From Macrobrachium rosenbergii (taxonomy: Eukaryota > Arthropoda > Malacostraca > Decapoda > Palaemonidae): a DNA stretch of 64,000 nucleotides. Every line of letters begins with the position of its first letter. Positions within the stretch are counted from its first letter, which is position 1. The stretch is taken from NCBI RefSeq assembly GCF_040412425.1, contig NC_089763.1, forward strand, positions 50,272,587-50,336,586, read 5' to 3'. The notes beneath the pieces were generated by a model. It was not told the DNA's origin, did not search any database, and saw only the letters and a list, made by a program, of their open reading frames with translations. Of the stretch, positions 26,313-39,600 are shown one piece after another. A program made the translations under genes and the position numbers.

Positions 26313-27566
26313 TAAGAGAGAGAGAGAGAGAGAGAGAGACCGTGAGAGAGACTAGGCTTATAACAGGATAGTGGAGTACTGAACCAGATTTATCTAGATT
26401 CAGACAGCCTTGTGCTGGCACGGGCTCTTGAAGTTAATGAGATCGGTTCCTCTTTATTCAGAACAGTCATTGTACACGATACTCCAAACTGGAGCATCAC
26501 GTATATATTGTTCATTGTACTGTACTGTAGTTTCAAATGGAAGTGGGTTCTTACGAAATGTCGCTGTCACCGTTTACAGCCAGTTCTGAAATTGAAAATG
26601 CAAATCACACTAAATCATTAATGATTTTCGCCATACCTTTCGTCTTTTTCATGGCTGTTCCGATCCACTAGTAGAAGAATAACATTACCCAGATAACCCA
26701 ACTCGAATACTGTACGATGTGTCGGTGTTGTCGTGCTGAAGGCTGACGTTTTTCATTATTTTTGAAATGTGGGTGAAACATGTACGGAAGTCCAGCATAT
26801 CATTGTCTAATGTCTGAGTAACATTTCCTGAAAACATCCACAAAGAATTCAGATTATCTTTCACTGATCTGTACTCGAAGTTCCCAGAAACAATACGTTA
26901 TCTTCCGCTCACTTTAGTCGTCAGCCATCGTGATAGTTCTCCCATTTCAACCCGTATTCCATATTTATCTTGACAAGCCAGAGTGTAATCTCTTGACAGC
27001 TCTTTTTGGTGTATCGTTCACATCTGATATATTTCACCTTCTGTAATTCATAAGTAAGCAAAAAGAGCAAGGCACTATGGGAGGATACATTTCCAAATTG
27101 TGATTGTAAGAACCTCTTGTACTTGGGTATGTGAGGACTACATTCGTTTTTATGCATGTGAAAGCGAGTCTCATTTGCGGTGTCTTTGAGAGTGCATCAT
27201 TACCTCCTCCTTCATGTTTTATTTTTACAGCCCATGCGGGTAAAATATTTCTATTTAAAAAAAGTTGGTTATGCATGGAGATGGTAGATATCGTGACTAT
27301 AATTTTCCCAAACCTTATTTTCGAAAGAAGGACAAAGGCAATTTCACATTTAATAACTGCACCTTAAATTTAGATAAAAGGCATCCATAATTTTAGATAT
27401 GTTTATCACTCAAATAAGCGTTGTTGCGGTTGTATTTTGTGAATGAGGTCATTCATTTAAAAAAATTCCCAACACTGTTTGGCCTACTGTGTTTGCAACT
27501 TACGATGTAGTAGCTCAACTGATAAGTTTAAATTCTTCTCTAGAAGTGCATCCATCGATATTTTTG

Positions 27567-27665
<99 letters not shown>

Positions 27666-30600
27666 AATTCAAACATATATATCCGAAGCCAGTTTTCCCT
27701 TGTTTAAGATAAGCCAGCCTTGTGCTGGTACGGCCTCTTGCTCCTGAAGCAGCCCGTAACGAACTTTCCTTGTTTATGAAAATTTCCGCATTATGAAACA
27801 AAATTAATTGAATAGAGTACAGTATAGCAGAAATTACAGTGTGTTCTGCGTTTTTTCACTGCGGGATATATATAAGTTTTGAAACATTATTCGGGTGTAC
27901 CTCATTATAACCTTTGAGTGGTACGCTGAAGTTTTGTGAAAAAAAAAAATCATGTCTCATCGTCATCTTCTGACCATGACCAGATGTTAAAAGAAAAGCA
28001 TTCGGGTCCATCATAAGCAAAACAGTCAGCGCCAGAGACCTTTCAGAGCCTTCAAAAAAAAAAAAAAATAAATGCACTTCGGAGTAAAATCTACAAGGTT
28101 TCTCGCACCTTTTAGAAAGCTTAAACATCCAGTGTTAGATCTCTCGGTTAGATCCCAGAGGGCTGACTCATACCTGACTCACACCTGTCTTGACGGAAAA
28201 TGCAACATTTGCCAGTACAGCCTTCTTTGACTTCGAAGTACCACAGAGCTTGGTACCACAGAGCTTGGCTTGGTGTGATCCCATTGTCATGTGTAAGATG
28301 GCTGCTTGAAATTTTTATGTTGTCTATTTGTTGATATTATACTCGTTCTAGGCGGCTCCTTTATCTTTTGTTATTCATTTTTGTTATTATTATTATTATT
28401 ATTATTATTGAAGGCTATGGTGAATAATCAGGTTCTTTACAGAGTACAGTAGTTCTCTTAAAACCTAAGGATTTGAATGTATTTTTAACATTATACCACG
28501 ATTTACATGTAAGAAAATAGACTTCTTTTATCCTGTTAGTTATGATTATGGAATAAGGGATATTATAAATTTTTTGTTTCATATTTCAATGGATTTTACT
28601 TTAAGGAAGCCCCACCCCTCTTCTCTCTGTCAGTGATATCAGTAACTAAACCCACTTGATAGCTATGTATAGTTTTATGGTGTTTATTTCTCTCACTTTT
28701 GATATTAAGATTTTTGGGGTCAGTGTCCACATCATTTTTGACATCCATGGGATTCTGAGGACCTTAACCTCATTGTTTACATCCTGATATATTGAGCTCT
28801 ACTCGATTGTATGATATTTTTATGTATCTCATTTTTGACAGTCATGATTTTTTGATCTCCGAATCTCATTTTTGACAGTCCTGATTTTGTGATCTCTACA
28901 GTATGTTATTTTTGACAGCCACGATCTTACAATCTCTCAACAGATTTTGGATCAAGGTCGACGGTACCTCCTGAGATTGGTCGTGGTCAGTACTTGTACA
29001 AAACAAGTTTAATATTAGTACGGCAAATACTAACAAGAAAGAGCTTCTGTTATTTAAGCAATCTAACTGTGCAAGTTGATTACTTGTGTATATAGATGTT
29101 TGGCCATAGTTTATATGCTGTATGATAACAGTTAACAGTGCTGGAGGCCGTAGTTGGTTCATTATAGCATACATAGTAGGAGTGTTTATACATTAAAAAT
29201 ACACATAGAATGTGTGTACTTATAAAAACACACAGTTTATTTGTATAGTGTGTTCCTGTGTTTAAGTGTAATGTAGAGGTGGAAGGGGAATACTAACATT
29301 TTTAGGAGTGCATTTTCTGTTTAGTGAAGAACTAAATTAATGTTTAATGTTTATTAACCATAAATGTCGTGTAGAAAGTCGAGGATTTGTTAAAAGCCAA
29401 CTTTCTAACATTGTATGCCCAAATGAGAAACAGAGAACCATAGTTCAAGGAGTGCATAGAAAAAGAAAGCCCCATCTCCCTTTTTGTGCCCTCGAGTAGT
29501 GTCCAGAAATACACTAACATTTCATATGTGTAAAAATGTAAAATGTAGACACTCAAGTTTTGAACTGTCAAATTTCCCCTGTCTAAGGATTGTTTGGTTT
29601 CTGGTGTTTCAAGATACATTGATTCATTTTTTGTAACACAAAATTTCAGGTCCAGTCTTTAGTAATAAGAGGTAAAATACTTATCCAAGCTGTAAGGTTA
29701 AAAATGTGTTGCAGATTACCTTTGGTTGATCCCTTAGTTTCTTCCTGATTAGTGAAATTATATTTTATCTTATTTCCTCCACAGGGGAGATACTTTGGTC
29801 CTGACAGCCCTTGTAGTGAGGCCCCTTGTGAAGATGTCTCCCTCGTCAGTAGTATCGATGTCAGCGAAGCCAGCAACAGCGAATTTCATGCCCGCGACTA
29901 TCTGGCGGATGCTAGCAACTCCTACTCTGCAGGAGATGCTGTAAGTTGCCCTGCCTTGCCTTTGGTGAGTTCCAGATCAAGGACGAGTTGCTGTAGTGTT
30001 TCGATGCACTTACAGACATTCTCGCTGGCCCAGCCATTACTTTCATAAGTTAATTGATGCCTTGTTATGTTAGAAAGGCTGTTTCTTGTATTGATTGAAA
30101 ATGTGTAGGATGAAAGCACAGTGAATTAAAATTAGCTTCTTAAAGTCTAGTAAATAAGAGGAATTTGTGGCTATGAAAATAAATATCAAGAATGTCTGTG
30201 ATACTTCTCGTAGCATTTTTATGCATTTAACTTTATGCACATTCAGATTTTGGTTTCCTCCAAGGTGTCTATTTCTTAATAAGAAAACATCTGTGTCCTT
30301 GTATAAGTTCAGTGTTAAAAATTTCTCTCCTATCGCTTATGTAAAATATCTAAAACATTCCCTATACTGTACAGCATAATGTCAAGAGATTACATTTGAT
30401 TCACTCTTCAGGGATCTTCCTCTGAGAACAACAGTCTCCCTACTGATGAGGACTCAGACGCGGAGCTCTTTGGCAGTAGCAATCGAATCGTCAAGAGAAA
30501 GCACAAGGCTTCTGAGATCCACAGGAATCAGGTACTTGTGTAACTAATGTTTTCGTAGAGAGAGATGTTATGAGACATTTTCTGAAGGGCAGAATCATAC

Positions 30601-33600
30601 TATTTTGATTGCATTTGAGACTTTTACATGGAAAGTAAATGTAAACTTTTTTCTTTAATTGGAAGTTTTTGCATTGTAAATGAGAGTTCTTTTTGTTTTG
30701 TGCCTTTTGCAAAATGTATTGGGAGTGTTTTTGTTTTCCAAAATAATCAACTGTATTTCACTTCATTGAATGAAAAGGCAGAAAAGTCTGAGTTTCATTT
30801 CATTTTCAGTTTTATTTTTTTAATTGTAATACCAAATCTTGATGTTCAGGTGTAAATAAATGTATATAAACTGAAAGCATTTGTTAAAATATTTTGTATC
30901 TAATTAAAATCATGATAATGTGAACTCTTGAGAGCCCTACCATAGTTTCTTTTCCAAGTGGTTAACTGCCATAAGTGTGGAATATGCTTTGTATGGAGGC
31001 TTCCCATCGGGCGAGTGAAGACCTATGAGAAATTTGCGTAGTATATTCAACTTTCAGATTTTTTTTCTTGAATTTTATGATAATTTTTAAAGAAATAGAA
31101 TTTATACTTTGTGTACCAAGAAAGAATACACGTTTTATCTATCTCTTTAAACAATGATCAGTGGATTTATTTTCAAGTGTATGAACATGATAGTAAATTT
31201 TTCATCAAAATTTAAATAGTTACAAATTCAATAAAATTGCAGAATTCGGTGTTTAATTATGTAGTTAACACTAGGGATTATCTGTACTTTTTGTATCTTA
31301 TTTTTAATGGCAGATTGAACAATAATGACTTTCCAAGTACATTTACTGTATTTTAATTCTCAGATTCAATCTTCCCATGGTGATGTAGCATGCCTTTCCA
31401 CTTGTAGCAGAATCCTTCAAGACTACTTTTTTCTTGTTTCAGGTTCAAGGAACTCCATCAAAGCAATCTGCAGCCAATTCTCCAGCTATACAGATGACAT
31501 CATCCCACTCTAATGGTGGAAGAAAGATCAGAAATGATAATAGGTAGGCTTTGGGTATTAATGTGAGCTTTAATATAGTGAGGTGTCTATCATAGTGCAG
31601 CTTAATGGAGTTAATTTTTCCACTGAAACTTTATCTTATAATTTCTGCTGTAAGTATGTGTAGTTATTTTCTTTACCCTCTTATAATTTCTGCTGTAAGT
31701 ATGTGTAGTTATTTTCTTTGCCCTTACTGGTTCTTGGGTGTGATTTTGTCTATTTGATACTGTTCTCTTCCTTCAAATTATTTTGATTTATAGGTACAGT
31801 AAACTGTTGTTTCTTTATTCCTGCACATTGTTTTTAGTTTTTCATTGAGTGCAGCATGTAGTTAACCATAAATAAAATATCACGCTATAATTTCTTTTCA
31901 AGTGGAAAATATAACCAAACTTGCTAAGACAAGCAATGATTCCTTTCCTAGGTGTGGCCAAGCATACTCCTCTTCAGCCCCCACGACAAGTCATCCACTG
32001 CAGGATGGTTGGTTGTCCTCAGAATCTTCCCCTGTCCATAGGTCATCCTGTCCTCCTTGCCCAGCTCCATGGAGAGACTTAACAAGACCTCAGGGTGATG
32101 GATCAGAGACACCTGATTCAGAAGATCTTGTAAGTGATTCCCACCATGTAGCTTCAGTATTTACCAAACTCTTAAGAAAAATCATTTCTAAGGAGTGTAC
32201 AGTACCTTGATTGGTAGTTCACTGTATGCCAACATGTGTAATGTGTTTAAGCATTAGGATAATGAGCTAAAGTAATGAGCACATACTTTGTAATGAATTT
32301 ATATATGTATATTGCATTACATGGTCGGTCCATGGTTTCACCAAATACAGATTACTGTACTTGATGATCAGTAGGTTCTTGATCATAAGGTTCTATTTCA
32401 TCAGTTTTTCTGAAACATGCAGGTATAATACTTTTCTGTAAGTTACTTTGTTATAAGCGATTGAAGTTCTGTCTGGCAATGATTATTGTAAAGTACTGTA
32501 GTAGGTTTTCATTAAATTTTATCCTATATGACTTGTTCATAGCAAAGAGAAATATACAGTACATCCAGTTTTATTAAGGAAAAAAGCAGAATTTTTTTTT
32601 TAACTACTTTATTACTTTGTTTATTTATAAAAATTTTTATAGTTTTTGCATTCCTGTCATTTGAAGTTTTATAAAATTATTGCAGGCTGAGAAAAAGAAG
32701 CGACTTCAACGAATATCTCCTCCACGCCATTCAGCAGGTGTTGAACAGGAAGAGAGCTGGTATACTGATAACAGGTATGTCTACATTTTTGTACCTAAGG
32801 TTTATGTAATGTCTTCTTCATGCTGTACTGTTTATATGGTTGCATGATATTAAGTGAAGTGGTAATTAATGGGCTTTTCATATATGTTATTTTGTCTTGT
32901 CTCATAGCTTTGTTTAAATAGAATCATATCTCATAGTTCCCTGTTTAAATAGAATTAGGCCTTCTTCTTTCTTAAGACGTTTACTTTGTTTAGTGAGTGT
33001 TTGCCATGATTAGTGTTTTTTTGTGACATTTTGTTCTGAACTTTAATTAATTCAGATATTTTTGCTCTTTTTTTTTATCAGATATGGATATATAAGGTAT
33101 TGTGGTGTAGTTATGTTCTTTTTGTCATATCACCGAAACTAAGACTTCACTCTGCTTATCTGTGTTGAATGCATCTTTCTTTTGAGCCCTTAACTGTCTT
33201 GACTCCTAACTTAATTGAGTATGTATGTAATTAAATAAATAAATGATTATGAGCAGCTTTTGTTGTGATTCATTGGCAGGTACCTTTTTCTGCACTTACT
33301 AGTTACTTTCCTTTATTTCTGTCTGTGTAGATACTCTACCCTTTGTTCATTCATGATGGATTTTAATGTTTATTTTAAAGTTTGGTTTTCATCAGATTTC
33401 ATCATGATACCCTAGTTTTCGTAACTTTTGTACATTACCATCATATCTTTTGCCTCTACAGTATTCAGTTTTTGGTCTTGCATACTGTGTTCTATTTGCA
33501 TTTAGTTTTAAATCAGACTATTTAGTATCTTTCAAAAAGCAGGTACTACATTTTGCCTCTGCATGCATGCATTTCTGTTTGGAAAGTGTACCTTTAGCAA

Positions 33601-36600
33601 TAAATTGCCTATATGATGAAATGCATATTTGGTAAATGTACTGTATAATAACAACCCCTCATCTCTCAGAAAATTAGCAGTGTTTTAACTCTTGAGTCAT
33701 TCTCAGCTTTTAGCTCAATTTTAATAATTCTACATGATTTGAAAAGGCTTTTGAATTGATATAGTTATTTAATACCTTTCTCTGAAGCCTGTTGTTGAAG
33801 TTGTGTAAAACAAGTACAGTAATTTACATGCCCCTTTTTGTTCATTTTTCTCTATATAGATGTGTCAGGTTTCCATTAGCTATATATATTGAAGTATGAC
33901 ATTCTGGGGATCTGTAGTTTTTGGAAAACCTTTATTTCCACATTTTCCAACAACTTGCATTTTGTAATATTCAAAATACAGTATAAGGAATATTTTTGTC
34001 ACTCGTATTCAAGTAGTGAAAACAACCCATTCTTATATAGGTATGCTCCATATTTTAAGTTAGTACTTTGAGCCGAGTTATTGTTGGTAGACAGCTTATT
34101 TTCTGTGTATTTAAGCAGTTTCTTTACTACTGTCCATATAATTTAAGAGCTAGTTTTATTTTCATTTGCTGGTATCTTGATTTATTGTCAAAGTGTTCCT
34201 GTTATAGTAATGCCATTAGTTCATACCAGTCAGACCCTAATAAGTTTAACAAAACTTTTCAGCTATACTTATCCATTAAAGTGAACAAAAGTACACACCA
34301 AAGCAAATTACACAAAAATAAAGTATCAGTGCATCTTAGTGTTTAGAAAACACTAAGATGGCTTACATTTTTGGAAATATATTGAAATAAGCTTAAATAA
34401 CTTGATCATATACATCAAATTTACTTATAGATGCTTAGTAATAAGACACCTGAAGAGAGATGGCCATGAAGAACGGATATAAAATTCTGTGCACTGCAAC
34501 CTGCGGAAATGGAGATGGTGCAGTCCACTGCACAAAAAGAATAACTTTTACAAAATTAACTTATTGTGCACAGTTTTATTATATATTTTAGTGCATGTCT
34601 TATGAACTATAATATATAAATATGTATAGCATACTAATATAATTGTTGTACATAAGTAAACCCTCCGTATTTGCTGGGGATGCGCACTGCAGCTCAAATT
34701 TAGGAGTACATTTCCTTGCCAATCTTTTATATATAGCGAATAAGGGTATGACGTAAAAATATATCGGTTCTATTCTACCTAACGTCATTTGTAACATACT
34801 ACGGTAATTGTTTACTACTGTATGATGGTTGAAATACAAGCAGAACAACTGTTGTTATCTGATTTGGTTATAAGCAAAACAGCAGTTTCACGTTCAGTTG
34901 TTTAAGGCTGTTCGCATTTAAGAAAGAGTATAACGTTACTAACAATACTTTTACCATTCTCTTTTACTTTTTTATCTTCAAGATGGGATAAAGATATGGA
35001 AGAAAAGAAGTTGGTCTATTGTAATTTGGTCTCTCTTGCTGCCTGATTGTACGCTGGTGCCTGCACCCGCACAAATTTAAAAATATTGTATAAATATTGT
35101 CATAACGTATTAATTGCTTACTCCATCACAAAAATCGAATTATCGTAAGGTGAATTATCGTAACTCGAGCACTACCTGGGTACCTGAGTATTTTAATAGT
35201 TTTATCACAAAAAACTGCATTTAGTCATGAAAGTTATATGAGAATACAATACAGTGAACCCCCCGTATTTGCAGGGGATGCGTCCCACACACCCCCGCGA
35301 ATAGGTCAAATCCGTGAATGCTTAAAACCCCTCTAAAAACACTTAGAACTGCCCATTTTGATAGCTTAAACCAAGAAAAACCTGTAAAAATGCTTATCAC
35401 AAAAAGTGCATTTATTCATGAAAATTATAGGAAAATACAGTAATTAGTGAATATTTCTCAGTGAAAAATACCGCGAATGGGTGAATTTTCCGCGAATGAT
35501 GGCTAGATATGTTCCACAGAGAAACCCGCGAACCATGAGAATGCGAATACAGGGGGTTTACTGTAATTAGTGAGTATTTCTCCGTGAAGAATACTGTTAA
35601 TGGGCGAATTGTCCACAAATAATGTGTATATATGTTCCATAGAGAAATCCATGAATCGGTGAGTCCACGAATCGTGAGAACTTGAATACGGGGAGTTTAC
35701 TTGAAATAGGACAACAGAATTGTAATGATCTGACCTTTATAAGGTCAAAGACTGATAAATTATACCAGAATGCTGTACAGAATTCTTATTGTGATTTGAG
35801 GTGTCAGTCAATATCAGATAGTTCCTCTGGAAGCAAACGTATGAAAAAGTCAGTTGTAAAGACTACATTTTAGTTTGGATTGTTCAGGCCGTCACTCTGC
35901 TCACAAATATATTTTTATTGTGTTAGTGTTGCTTTTTTATGCACATGACAAAAGGAGAGCCATAACTTATAACTCTGCATATCATAATACTGTTTAGTGG
36001 ATCCTACAGTGATTTTAGGTGGTGCTATCTGCATAAAATCAAGAACATGTTTAGATTATAGCTGGAAAGCTTTTATGAATTTTGTTTTTTATTTTCATTC
36101 CTTGTCTTAGGGATTTAGGATATATTTGTATTTTCAGATATATTATAGAAGGATGAAATCTTTGTATTTTCAAATATGTTATTGAAGGATGAAATATGAT
36201 ACACATGCCTTTTCTTCTCTCTTACAGACTTCAGCCTGAAGGAGAAGAACGTCACAATGCAGCAGTTTCCAGCACTTCACTTAGTGATTTGATGGAAAGG
36301 ATGAGACAGAGACACAGGGGATCAATCTCACGGGATAACTCTATAGCTTCAAATATGTCTGATGTTCTCCTCTCACCAGGAGGCTCAAGAAGATTTGCTT
36401 TCAAAAGAGAGGATTCTGTGTGTTCAAATATATCTGATTTTGCACCTTCCGAGTGCTCAGAAATGTCTTTAGATGTCTCACTGAAGGAAGATTTTGGATG
36501 CAAGACATTCTCATGCTTGAATGATATTGAACATGAATTGGATGACCTCAAGTCCTCCATGTTGGAAATGGATGAAGAAGTCACAAAATTCACATCAAAG

Positions 36601-39600
36601 CCTAATCCATACATGCTTAAAACAACATTTTCAGATTATTCTGTTACATCAGGGGATTCACGACCAGGGTCAGCTCTGGACATCATAAATAACCATCGTT
36701 CTCGAGCTACTATGAAAGGACTCATAGGCACAAAAGTTGGTACATCATCCGAGTCAGAGGTTATTGAAGGTGCAGTAGTTAATCCTTCACAGTCATCCAG
36801 TCAAGTAGTGTCTGGGTCAGAAGCAGAAGGATCCTTTGAGTGGGACTCACCTCAGCATGGATGGTCAAGCATGAAATGTCCTCCCCTCTCAAAACTTCCA
36901 GAACAACCATCTGAAGATGCAGAATCATCACGTGCATCAGTTCAGGTACATATATACTGTAGATGTTTTCTTTGAATTGCAGCAGTTAGGATTTTAATTT
37001 CGAAGTAGTAACAGATGTTACATAATTATTTTAGTGTTGTAGCTATGTTCTGTTATTATTGTTATTGTTACTGTTATTAACTAGAAAGTTATATGCTCTG
37101 TTATTATTGTTACTGTTACTATTATTAACTACAAAAATTACTAGCCCTCACATAGTCAGAAATATTTTGATAATGAAATTTCTGTTGAGTTATTAAATTC
37201 ATATGTTGAAAACAACCCACTTTTCGTGAGATCCTTAATTTGTAGAATGATTTATTGTTCTTATAAAACTTGTTTACCTTTGCAAATAAATAACTAGGTC
37301 TTCATTTAATTAAGTTGTTTTTATTTTTTTTAGTTTTAACATCATGACCTACAATTTTTTATTGCCTTTTTCCTTCCATACAGGATGACATGATGCCTTC
37401 TTTAGAATGGGATAATGACTGCCTTCATCAGTATGCCGAAGAAGATACAGCTGCCACACGCGATGATCCAAACGATGATGTCTTCCATCCTAATTCTCAC
37501 GATAGGTGTGTTATTTTACTTTGCTAAATATATAAGATGAAAAATTTGCTGGATACAAATTACTTAATTGATGCAAAATAGCTTGGTGCTCAAGTAATGT
37601 CTTTCAAACAGTTATCTCACTGGGTAACCAAAGCATCCTTTTAAGCTGGATGCTACATTGTATTATGACGATAAGGATTTTGTAACATTCTGTTCTGCTC
37701 AAGGCACCAAGGCAATACAGTGATTATAATCCATTGTAACAGACATTTAATAGCTTGCTAGTTATTTTTTTTTTCTGCTTATTAGTTAAGAAATAATCTT
37801 TCTTCTTACATGCAGCTTTGCTGAACTAGAAGGATATGAAGAGTATAAAGTAGTATGTAGCAGGTGAGCAGATCCTTCCCATAGAATGAAATCCCACACA
37901 GTATTCATGCCCTTTTCCCCACCATTGGTATTTCCCCCTCTTCTCTTATAATTTTATTTTTCTGATTTTGTACTTTGAAGGATTTAATTGTGTTATGGTA
38001 CCCCTCTTCCGTAAAAGATGTTTTAGTATCCAAAAAGGTTAATTTTTTATGCTGTCATATATAACATTACAGTATTTCAAATTTATCACCTAACGCTTTA
38101 CACAAGAAATATAAGGAGTATTTTCAAAATGCTAGGATGCGAATTTCATAGTACAGTGTACTATTATTTTTGTATTGTGCAATTCAAAATGTTCACTTAA
38201 AATGTTTATACTGTTCTTGGTTTAATACTATTTGTTATGTTTTAAAATTGTATTTTGGGCTCTTGTAACTTTTTAATATCAGCATGCATTCACTCAAACA
38301 TACCTCAGGGTTTTAGCTGTTATTTCTTTTTTTTTTTTTGTACAGACAACAGTTACTTCCTGACCACTCATCCTTAGAACTAGATCTTGAAGAAGAACTT
38401 TTGTGTCAAACTGGATCCATAACAGAGAACACTGACTTACGCACTGCTCCAATGACTATATCAGTTGATTCTGCTATCCATTCAGCCACAGGATCTCGGT
38501 CCACTTCTTCCAGTCCTCTACCATCTGGCCTGAATCAATCTTTTCTCAGGTATGCTCCTTGGCAGCCATACCCTAAGGTGCATGTGTTAAATTCGCCTTA
38601 CCAGTCATGTGCTTCATGGCAACCGTTAATGAAATCTACCCCTAGGGTGTGTGATTCTCAAGACATAGATAGCAGACCATACAATTCTATTTGTGTAAAT
38701 AGTACATGGCCCCGGATGCACAAAAAAGTCTGTGAACAGCCTGAAGTCCCTATGCAGTCAACGGAGGTGAAACAAGAGGCAGTGATGGAAGAATCCTTAA
38801 GTCATGATTCAGCTCTTGAGTCCAGTTTGAGTGATAGATTAGTTGAAAGTTTTTCTGATCTCATGAGTCCTTGAATGTGAACTTATTTTTAATAATGTTG
38901 TAGTACAAGATTTTAGTGTAACTGAGAGGGAGAATTAATTTTGACTAACAGTGCCTTGAGTGTGAACTTCCAGTATTTGAAGCAGACCATGAATCACAAA
39001 CAAAACATTGAGGAAGTTTTTGCAGTACTAGTGGCACTAGATAGATCCAGCCAGGGTGCTGCTTGGCTTGAAGCTGAAGACCTAACTACCTGCTTTCATC
39101 CACAGTTCATCAATTTGCAGGAGGTACCCAATTTGTGTTGTTGCATGTTGGTACCTAGTGTTGAATGATCTAACCACTGCCAAACTGCTTCTTAAATAAT
39201 TTTTTGTTTCACATTTTTGTGACATCCATACATGGTTAGGTTTATTTTTCTTACAGCTTTAGTTAATTTATTTGCATTTATCTGTACAGGTATTAGTTCT
39301 TCATCTGCTATCATTGCTATACTTGAGCATTTTTCCTCTTCCAGTAGCAAGCATTGCCTTCTTAGGTGAGAGCTGGTTTACATTCAAAAAGACCTTTTAA
39401 CAACATTATTTTTAGTTGCATGGACCTATACAGAAGACTTCCATAATTTCTACAGATTAGGGCAACTAGTCAAACATTTATGATTATCAGCTCTTCAATT
39501 TGGATTCATTTTCACATAAGTTAACATGTAATCACTCATTTTCTTTGAATTAGATTGTCACTAACAAATATCAATTTGAACAAGAACTGTAAAACCATAA

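Larger units (their letters stand above)
22769..29784 (+). other. Intron 1 of OTULIN-like gene (7.0 kb)
   Basis: GTAAGT to CACAG. Contains an (AT)n array, a tRNA-like repeat at 23604-23680, a short 21-bp tandem repeat near 24950, a decapod-type dispersed repeat at 25825-26061, (AT)n/(GA)n at 26261-26337, a long (CT)n array at 27573-27662 and a 37-40-bp repeat near 28,830. No other exon is supported. Confidence 0.7.
29941..36227 (+). other. Introns 2-6 of OTULIN-like gene
   Basis: Introns at 29941-30411, 30532-31442, 31544-31951, 32130-32685 and 32775-36227. All are AT-rich and GT-AG bounded. A direct duplication of about 47 bp lies at 31634-31725. The 3.45-kb intron 6 carries the Tigger-like cluster and a perfect 13-bp hairpin at 34332-34360. 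Nothing else is recognised. Confidence 0.7.
36946..38345 (+). other. Introns 7-9 of OTULIN-like gene
   Basis: Introns at 36946-37383, 37506-37815 and 37864-38345. Intron 7 has a 51-bp-spaced duplication rich in TTATTATTGTTA between 37047 and 37135. Otherwise plain AT-rich intron sequence. Confidence 0.7.

Noticed and set aside
36252..36614. 120-codon minus-strand open frame
   Set aside because: It lies wholly opposite exon 7, whose plus-strand frame is longer, splice-bounded and in phase with its neighbours.
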